Positions 58,621 through 64,000 of a stretch of DNA of 64,000 nt are shown in pieces; positions within the stretch are counted from its first letter, which is position 1, and each line of letters begins with the position of its first letter. This stretch comes from Paludisphaera soli (GTDB lineage Bacteria; Planctomycetota; Planctomycetia; Isosphaerales; Isosphaeraceae). A program made the position numbers and the translations under genes. The DNA lies in contig NZ_JAALJI010000019.1 of the NCBI RefSeq assembly GCF_011064595.1, positions 62,001 through 126,000 on the forward strand, in the 5' to 3' direction. Below the pieces are notes generated by a model that was given only the letters and a program-made list of their open reading frames with translations, was not told where the DNA came from and ran no database searches.

Positions 58621-59751
58621 ATGGAGCATCTCGCCGCCAGGAACGTCGTCGTGGGGGCGGGGGCGGTCGGCTCCGCGGTCGCCTATCATCTGGCGAGCCG
58701 GGGAGAGCCGGTCGTCCTGGTCGAGCAGTTCGGCCTCGGGCACTCCCGGGGAAGCTCGCACGGCGCGGCGCGGATCACCCGGCACTCGTACGCCGATCCC
58801 GACTACGCCCGGCTCATGCCCTCGGCCTTCCGCGCCTGGCGGGAGCTGGAGGCCGACGCCGGGCGGAGTTTCTACGTCCGCACCGGGGGCGTCTCGTTCA
58901 ACCCGCCGGGGGTGGGCTACGCCGATCGGGTCGCGGCCAACCTCGCCGGGCTGGACGTGCCGCATCGTCGGATGACCGGCGACGAATGGAACGCCGCGCA
59001 GCCGGCCTTCTCGCTGCCGGCGGACTACGAGGCCGTCTTCGAGCCCGACGCCGGGATGCTCGCCGCGGCGAAGGCCCAGGAGGCGATGATCGAGCTGGCC
59101 CGTCGCGGTCCCGACACCCGCATCCTGATCGAGACGCCGATCCGCCGCATCGACCTCGACGGCGAGCGGCCGACCCTGGTCGCCGACGGCCTGACGATCG
59201 AGGCCGATCGGCTGATCCTCGCGGCCGGACCGTGGACCGGCCGCCTGCTCCCGGAACTGGCCCCGACGCTCCGCCCCACGCGCCAGCAGGTCCTGTACTT
59301 CCGCGCGCCGAACCCCGCGCCGTTCCAGGTCGGCCGGTTCCCGACCTTCATCCACATGGGGGGCGGGGAGGACGAGGCCTTCTACGGCATGCCGGAATTC
59401 CTCGGGCCGGGCGTGAAGGTCGGGCGGCACGGCGGGCCCGACGTCGACCCCGACCTCCAGGACTCGACGATCGCCGACGACTACGTCGGACGGCTCCGGG
59501 CCTTCCTGGCGAGGCACGTCCCGCCGCTGGCCGAGGCCGAGGTCGCGGCGACCGAGACCTGCATGTACACCGTCGCGCCCGAGGAGCGGTTCCTCGTCGA
59601 CTTCCACCCGGCGCGCCGCGACGTGATCGTCGCCAGCCCTTGCAGCGGCCACGGGTTCAAGTTCTCCATCCTCGTCGGCCGCGCGATCGCCGAGATGGCG
59701 ACCGCCGGCGCGGCCGACCCCGCCTTCGAAGCCTGGAAGCGCCGTCCCTGA
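58621..59751 (+). CDS. solA: FAD amine oxidase, MSOX/SolA type
   Basis: 376 residues. FAD-binding start NVVVGAGAVGSAVAYHLASR, then GLGHSRGSSHGAARITRHSY, the mark of monomeric sarcosine oxidase/N-methyltryptophan oxidase, with the Arg-His near the flavin. ETCMYTVAPEERFLVDFHP holds the Cys to which FAD is covalently bound in this family, and CSGHGFKFSILVGRAIAEM is the C-terminal FAD contact. It oxidises N-methyl amino acids with oxygen, giving formaldehyde and peroxide. Family is certain; choice between sarcosine and N-methyl-Trp is not. It is 20 bases upstream of the esterase-like gene, so likely co-transcribed. Confidence 0.9.
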   Translation: MEHLAARNVVVGAGAVGSAVAYHLASRGEPVVLVEQFGLGHSRGSSHGAARITRHSYADPDYARLMPSAFRAWRELEADAGRSFYVRTGGVSFNPPGVGYADRVAANLAGLDVPHRRMTGDEWNAAQPAFSLPADYEAVFEPDAGMLAAAKAQEAMIELARRGPDTRILIETPIRRIDLDGERPTLVADGLTIEADRLILAAGPWTGRLLPELAPTLRPTRQQVLYFRAPNPAPFQVGRFPTFIHMGGGEDEAFYGMPEFLGPGVKVGRHGGPDVDPDLQDSTIADDYVGRLRAFLARHVPPLAEAEVAATETCMYTVAPEERFLVDFHPARRDVIVASPCSGHGFKFSILVGRAIAEMATAGAADPAFEAWKRRP

Positions 59752-59771
59752 CCTCTCGGGAGTTCCGCGCC

Positions 59772-61904
59772 ATGACGAACCGCCTCCGAACGACGATCCT
59801 GCTCGCCGCGATCCTCGCGGCCGGATCGACCCGGGCCCTGTCCGCCGACGAGCCGATCCCGCCGCCGATCAAGGCGTACCTCGTCGCCGAGGCCGGCCGT
59901 CTCGCCCAGCGCCCGCTGCTCGGCGTGACGTCGGCCGAGGAATGGAAGGCGCGCCGGCCCGAGTTCCAGCGCGAGCTTCGCGAGATGCTCGGCCTCGACC
60001 CGCTCCCCGCGCGGACGGACGTGAAGGCCGAGATCCGGGGCGTCGTCGAGCGTCCCGACTTCGTCGTCGAGCGGATCGTCTTCCAGTCGTCGCCCACCCT
60101 CTACGTCACGGGGAACCTCTACCGGCCGAAGGTCGTCGAGAAGCCGCTGCCGGCCGTGCTGTACGTCTGCGGCCACGCGAAGGTGGAGCAGGACGGCGTG
60201 ATCTACGGCAACAAGGCCCATTACCAGCACCACGCCGCCTGGTTCGCCGCCAACGGCTACGTCTGCCTGGTGCTCGACACGCTCCAGCTCGGCGAGGTCC
60301 CCGGCCTCCACCACGGCACCTACCGCGAGGGGATGTGGTGGTGGTCCTCGCGCGGCTACACCCCCGCCGGCGTCGAGGTCTGGAACGGGATCCGGGCGAT
60401 CGACTACCTCGTCTCCCGTCCCGAGGTCGACCCCGACCGCCTGGGGGTCACCGGGCGTTCCGGCGGCGGGGCGATGTCGTGGTACCTGGGCGCGGTCGAC
60501 GACCGGCTCAAGGTCGTCGTCCCGGTCGCCGGCATCACCGACCTGCACGACCACCTGGTCGCCGGCAACCCGAAGGTCGCCCATCCGAACGGCGTGATCG
60601 ACGGCCATTGCGACTGCATGTACTTCCTGAACACCTACCAGTGGGACTATCCGATGCTCGCGGCGCTCGTCGCGCCCAAGGGCCTGCTGGTCGAGAACAC
60701 CGACGTCGACCCGATCTTCCCCGAGGCGGGCGTGCGGCGGATCTTCGCCCAGCTCGAAACGGCCTACGGCTGGTACGGGGCCCGCGAGGCCCTCGACCTC
60801 GTCGTCGGCAAGGGGGGCCACGAGGACACCGCCGAGATCCGCCACCCCGCCTTCGCCTGGTTCGAGAAGCACCTCAAGGGGGACGCCGCCCAGCCCCTCG
60901 CCGCGATCCGGGAGCCGGATCGCGCCGTACCGAACGCGGAGCTGAAGGTGCTCGACCCCGGGAAGCCGCTGCCGGCCAACGAGAACGACACGGTGCAGGA
61001 ATCGTTCGTCCGCCGGGCGGCCTGGCGGCGGGTGCCGGCCGACGCCGGCGAGTGGGACCTCCTCAAGGGCGCCTGGCGGCGCGAGCTGGCCCTCAAGAGC
61101 TTCGCCGGGGCGGCGTCGGACGACTCGCGTCCGCTGGCGGTCCACGCGCCTTACCCGCCGCGCCGCAATCAGACCGCGACCGAGATCGCGAAGCACGGCC
61201 TGGCCGTGACGGCCTACGACCTCGCGCCTCAGGACTTCCCGGACCTGACGAACCGCCTCTGGGTGTTCCACGACCCGGGCCGCGAGAAGCCCGCCGTCGG
61301 CATCGAGCTGACCGTCCTGGGGCCGGAGGAGTGGGAAGTCTACGGGCCGCTGTTCGACGCCTTCGAGGACGAGGCGGCCGATCCGTCGACGCACGCCGAG
61401 TTCGCCGCCCTCAAGGCCGCGGCCGAAGCGGGCGTCTGGCGGGCGTTCGTGGCGCCTCGGGGCGTCGGCCGGACGGCCTGGCCGAAGGCGAAGGAGACGA
61501 CGATCCGCCGTCGCTTCGCGCTGCTCGGCCAGACGATCGATAGCCTTCGCGTGCTGGAGGTCCGGCACGCCATCCGGGGCCTGTCGCGCCCGGACGGCCC
61601 CCCCGTGACGGTCGCCGGCCGGGGCGATTCCGCCGCCCTGGCCTTGTGGGCGACCTACTTCGAAGGGGGCGTTGCGAAGGTCGTCCTCGTCGACCCGCCG
61701 GCGACCGTCCGCGACGGCCCGGCGTTCCTGAACCTGGATCGCGTGCTGGACATGCCGCAGGCCGTCGCCCTGCTCCACCCGATCGACGTCCGGATCGTCG
61801 GCTCTCGCCCCGAGCTTTGGGAGTGGCCTCGCAAGCTCGCCGAGCGGCTGGGCGGGCCCGGTCCCTGGCCGACCTGCTCGCCCGCCGGCCGCGCCTCGCC
61901 GTGA
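59772..61904 (+). CDS. Large exported alpha/beta hydrolase, acetyl-xylan-esterase-like
   Basis: 710 residues from the ATG at 59772 (GGGAG upstream); the frame is open further up but overlaps solA. Signal peptide TTILLAAILAAGSTRALSAD. The first ~370 residues form an alpha/beta hydrolase: GNLYRPKVVEKPLPAVLYVC, AAWFAANGYVCLVLDTLQLG, nucleophile Ser in LGVTGRSGGGAMSW, acid DVDPIFPEAG, His in GKGGHEDTAE. This is the pattern of acetyl-xylan-esterase or prolyl-oligopeptidase-type esterases found in planctomycete glycan loci. A second half of about 340 residues looks like a degenerate second hydrolase lobe (GLAVTAYDLAPQDFPDL, VAGRGDSAALALWATYFEGG) without clear catalytic residues. It ends in a Pro-rich tail. 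Substrate unknown. Confidence 0.8.
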   Translation: MTNRLRTTILLAAILAAGSTRALSADEPIPPPIKAYLVAEAGRLAQRPLLGVTSAEEWKARRPEFQRELREMLGLDPLPARTDVKAEIRGVVERPDFVVERIVFQSSPTLYVTGNLYRPKVVEKPLPAVLYVCGHAKVEQDGVIYGNKAHYQHHAAWFAANGYVCLVLDTLQLGEVPGLHHGTYREGMWWWSSRGYTPAGVEVWNGIRAIDYLVSRPEVDPDRLGVTGRSGGGAMSWYLGAVDDRLKVVVPVAGITDLHDHLVAGNPKVAHPNGVIDGHCDCMYFLNTYQWDYPMLAALVAPKGLLVENTDVDPIFPEAGVRRIFAQLETAYGWYGAREALDLVVGKGGHEDTAEIRHPAFAWFEKHLKGDAAQPLAAIREPDRAVPNAELKVLDPGKPLPANENDTVQESFVRRAAWRRVPADAGEWDLLKGAWRRELALKSFAGAASDDSRPLAVHAPYPPRRNQTATEIAKHGLAVTAYDLAPQDFPDLTNRLWVFHDPGREKPAVGIELTVLGPEEWEVYGPLFDAFEDEAADPSTHAEFAALKAAAEAGVWRAFVAPRGVGRTAWPKAKETTIRRRFALLGQTIDSLRVLEVRHAIRGLSRPDGPPVTVAGRGDSAALALWATYFEGGVAKVVLVDPPATVRDGPAFLNLDRVLDMPQAVALLHPIDVRIVGSRPELWEWPRKLAERLGGPGPWPTCSPAGRASP

Positions 61905-61950
61905 GGGCTCGCCATAAAACGTCGGCCGCCCCGCGGCTTATCGACTTTGT

Positions 61951-61981
61951 TTGTCCTCGACTCGGCGAACAATGATATGAT
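61951..61981 (+). promoter_or_regulatory. Candidate promoter of the KaiC-type unit
   Basis: TTGTCC (61951-61956), 19 bases, TATGAT (61976-61981). The -10 is good, the -35 and the spacing are weak. It lies about 205 bases upstream of the first gene of the pair, in the only AT-rich patch of the gap. Confidence 0.3.
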
Positions 61982-62184
61982 GGAATCCTGAGAATCCAGG
62001 ACTCTCAACCGAAGCCGCGCCGTTCGACGAGTGAAGCGCGCGGCCACGAGTGGCCAACGCGACCTGAAGGCTGGAACGCGGCCGAGCCGAGGCGGTCCGA
62101 CAGAGTCGAGCGGGAGCGAGCCGCGACCCGCCTCGACCGAGCGTGCGCGGCGCCGACCTGGACCCTGATCGCATCCGAGCCCTA

Positions 62185-62610
62185 ATGTCCATGTACCAAT
62201 CCGATCCCGATCTCCTGAAGCTCGCGCGGCGATTGGTCGCCATCGAGTCGTCGCGCGAGCCGCCCGGCGGGATGGTCGGGGCGGCGCGGGCTTGCGAGAA
62301 GTTGCGGAGGCCGCTCGTGAAGCTCGTGGGGGCGGACGGGTTCCGCTCGCTGCTGTCCCGGGCCCTGGCGATGGCGAAGGCCGAGGCCCCCGCGCTGGCA
62401 TCGATCCGCGTCGGGGCTCTCGGGTCGCTCGAATCGATCGACGGCGGCGAGCCGGCCCTGGGCGTCGAGGCCGGGGCGGTCCTGCTGGCCCACCTGATCG
62501 GATTGCTGGCGGTCTTCATCGGAGATCGGTTGACGTTCCCGATCGTGGCCGAGGCGTGGCCCGACGTGCCCCTGGATCGACCGGGTAGGGAAGACGAGGT
62601 TGCATCATGA
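62185..62610 (+). CDS. Small protein coupled to a KaiC-type ATPase
   Basis: 141 residues from the ATG at 62185 (ATG at 62191 and GTG at 62143 are alternatives; none has a strong ribosome site). Helical N-terminal half (GAARACEKLRRPLVKLVGAD, FRSLLSRALAMAKAEAPALA), then VEAGAVLLAHLIGLLAVFIG DRLTF and a short acidic tail. I recall similar uncharacterised proteins, with the same RALALAKAE...LLGLLV.FIG pattern, beside KaiC-like ATPases or histidine kinases in other bacteria, but no name. Its stop overlaps the next start (ATGA), a sign of translational coupling. It probably works with the ATPase as regulator or partner; inferred from coupling only. Confidence 0.75.
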   Translation: MSMYQSDPDLLKLARRLVAIESSREPPGGMVGAARACEKLRRPLVKLVGADGFRSLLSRALAMAKAEAPALASIRVGALGSLESIDGGEPALGVEAGAVLLAHLIGLLAVFIGDRLTFPIVAEAWPDVPLDRPGREDEVAS

Positions 62611-64000
62611 GCGCGGACGACAGGGTGACGATCCGGAAGTTGCCGACCGGGGTGCCGGGCCTGGACGACATCCTGGGGGGGGGCCTGCCCGAGTACTCGT
62701 TCAACATCATCGCCGGCTCGCCGGGGAGCGGGAAGACCACCCTCGCCCATCAGATGGTGTTCGCGAACTCCTCGCCGGAGCGGCCCGCGCTCTATTTCAC
62801 CGTGCTGGGCGAGCCGGCGATCAAGATGCTCCGCTACCAGCAGCAGTTCGGCTTCTTCGACCCGGAGAAGCTGAACGACGCCATCCGGTTCATCAACCTC
62901 AGCGAGGTGGTGCTGGAGGAGGACCTGGACGCGGTCCTCGCTGCGATCGTCAAGGAAGTCGAGGCGGTCAGCCCCGGCTTCGTGGTGGTGGATTCCTTCC
63001 GGACGGTCGTGAGGAAGGTGGCGGGCGCCACCGGCGAGGCGGACCTGCAGGCCTTCATCCAGAGGCTGGCCCTCCACCTGACGAGCTGGCAGGCGACCAC
63101 GTTCCTCATCGGCGAGTACTCGGAGGGGGAGGTCCGCGACAACCCCGTCTTCACGGTCGCCGACGGGCTGTTCTGGATGTACCAGCAGACCGAGCGGAAC
63201 TCGATCGTGCGGAAGCTGCAGGTCATGAAGCTGCGCGGCCAGGCGTCGGTGCCGGGGCTCCACACCTTCCGCATCACCGCGCAGGGCATCCAGGCCTTCC
63301 CCCGCACCTTCGGGCTGAGCGGGCGGGTGGAGAGGGAGGCCGTGCGGCGGCGGCTCTCGCTCGGCGTCCCCGAGCTGGACGCGATGATGGGGGGCGGGGT
63401 CCCGGAGGGGGACAGCCTGCTGATCGCCGGGCCGTCGGGGGCCGGCAAGTCGGTGATCGCGACCCAGTTCGTGGTCGAAGGGCTCCGCGGGGGCGAGTCG
63501 GCGATCATGGCCATCTTCGAAGAACGCCCCGAGGAGTACTGCGAACGCGCCGCCAAGCTCGGCCTGGATCTCGACACGCCCCGCCGCGAGGGCCGGCTCG
63601 ACCTGCTCTACCTGCGGCCCCTCGACCTCTCGGTCGACGAGACGATGCGCGAGATCGTCGACGCGGTGGAGCGGACCGGCGCGACTCGGGTGGTCATCGA
63701 CTCGCTCGCCGGCTTCGAGCTGGCCCTGGCCCCCGGCTTCCGCACCGATTTCCGCGAGTCGCTCTACCGGATGATCGGCGCCCTGACGCGCACCGGCGTC
63801 ACGGTGGTGAGCACGGTCGAGCTGGTGGAGCGCTTCACCGAGCTGGCCCTGAGCCCGTACTCGATCTCGTTCCTGAGCGACGACATCATCCGGCTCCGCT
63901 ACGCCGAGGTCGACGCCCAGCTCCGCAAGCTGATCATGGTCGTCAAGATGCGCGGGGGCGAGCACAGCAAGGACATCCGCGAATACGAGATCTCCTCCGA
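62607..64000 (+). CDS. Double-domain KaiC-like ATPase, 3' end cut
   Basis: At least 464 residues, open at the window end. Two RecA-type domains in tandem. First: LPTGVPGLDDILGGGLPEYS, Walker A GSPGSGKTT near residue 37, FVVVDSFRTVV Walker B. Second: RLSLGVPELDAMMGGGVPEG, Walker A GPSGAGKSV near 275, IFEERPEEYCERAAKLG, VVIDSLAGFELAL Walker B. Both keep the EE pair expected after strand 2 only in the second domain (FEERPEE), while the first has LGEPAIK there, so only one domain may hydrolyse ATP well. This is the KaiC/RAD55 type; no kaiA or kaiB is here, so it is probably a signalling ATPase rather than a clock. Start overlaps the previous stop. Confidence 0.92.
   Translation, partial: MSADDRVTIRKLPTGVPGLDDILGGGLPEYSFNIIAGSPGSGKTTLAHQMVFANSSPERPALYFTVLGEPAIKMLRYQQQFGFFDPEKLNDAIRFINLSEVVLEEDLDAVLAAIVKEVEAVSPGFVVVDSFRTVVRKVAGATGEADLQAFIQRLALHLTSWQATTFLIGEYSEGEVRDNPVFTVADGLFWMYQQTERNSIVRKLQVMKLRGQASVPGLHTFRITAQGIQAFPRTFGLSGRVEREAVRRRLSLGVPELDAMMGGGVPEGDSLLIAGPSGAGKSVIATQFVVEGLRGGESAIMAIFEERPEEYCERAAKLGLDLDTPRREGRLDLLYLRPLDLSVDETMREIVDAVERTGATRVVIDSLAGFELALAPGFRTDFRESLYRMIGALTRTGVTVVSTVELVERFTELALSPYSISFLSDDIIRLRYAEVDAQLRKLIMVVKMRGGEHSKDIREYEISS

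Noticed and set aside
58575-59771. Upstream extension of the esterase-like frame
   Set aside because: It overlaps solA on the same strand in another frame and reads as Arg/Pro noise; the real start is the ATG at 59772 with a signal peptide.
61938-63965. A 675-residue minus-strand open frame over the KaiC-type unit
   Set aside because: The plus strand encodes two Walker motifs and RecA lobes; the minus reading has no family features.
1-64000. tRNA, rRNA, CRISPR, transposase or prophage genes
   Set aside because: No T-arm or anticodon arrangement, rRNA stretch, repeat-spacer array, DDE/tyrosine recombinase or phage protein was seen on either strand by reading; a weak tRNA could still be missed by eye.
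62607-64000. Calling the ATPase a circadian clock KaiC
   Set aside because: No kaiA/kaiB nearby and only the second domain keeps the acidic pair; a signalling KaiC-like ATPase is the safer reading.

Overview
The window is GC-rich bacterial DNA, densely coding, and reads as the chromosome of a planctomycete, most probably of the Isosphaeraceae (Singulisphaera/Paludisphaera/Isosphaera type). The main evidence is a DUF1549/DUF1553 gene next to a Tat-exported DUF1501 gene, four PEP-CTERM proteins, a DUF1080 protein, an ECF sigma factor with a membrane-anchored C-terminal extension, and several low-complexity secreted proteins of a planctomycete kind. I found no rRNA, tRNA, CRISPR array, transposase or phage gene. 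Organism and family calls rest on sequence recognition alone; no database was searched.

Layout. 1-5.8 kb: a cut pirin gene behind a MarR regulator with a clear promoter, a zinc-ribbon/DUF5658 membrane protein, two GNAT acetyltransferases behind an Fsr-type MFS exporter, and a HEAT-repeat protein. 5.8-7.75 kb: a nest of hairpin repeats, then a DUF4465-type PEP-CTERM protein whose leader carries a cobalamin riboswitch and a good promoter. 7.7-17 kb: secretin-domain protein, GT2 glycosyltransferase, a second full copy of a ~200-bp MITE-like repeat, an exported methyltransferase, FHA-GAF histidine kinase, MCE-OmpA fusion, ECF sigma factor, secreted Tyr-rich protein. 17-28 kb: an Nramp-USP fusion with a palindromic leader and a very strong terminator, a lipoprotein, TMEM14, the DUF1549/DUF1501 pair, PEP-CTERM, and three exported low-complexity proteins.

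28-40 kb: a Tex protein with a ~280-residue disordered insertion, a MacB-type ABC pair, quinone reductase, M48 protease and MMPL transporter. 40-46 kb: a fatty-acid cluster on the minus strand (fabG, acpP, fabF) and a phosphofructokinase with PPi-type signature residues. 45.6-47.8 kb: three small cassette-like genes (SUKH, HEAT and an unknown) with duplicated leader DNA. 48-64 kb: PGRP amidase, mercuric-reductase-like flavoprotein, a 60-bp relic of a phosphofructokinase gene, GH71/99-like hydrolase, two divergent PEP-CTERM genes, an M24 peptidase-accB-accC operon, DUF1080, a SolA-type amine oxidase, a large esterase-like protein, and a two-gene KaiC-type unit that runs off the end of the window.

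Working together: fabG/acpP/fabF and accB/accC give two parts of fatty-acid synthesis. The MFS exporter and two GNATs are probably one operon. The permease and ATPase form one exporter. The most novel-looking pieces are the B12-riboswitch-controlled surface protein (7.2-7.55 kb), the KaiC-linked small protein (62.2 kb), the MITE-like repeats, and the cassette-like array.
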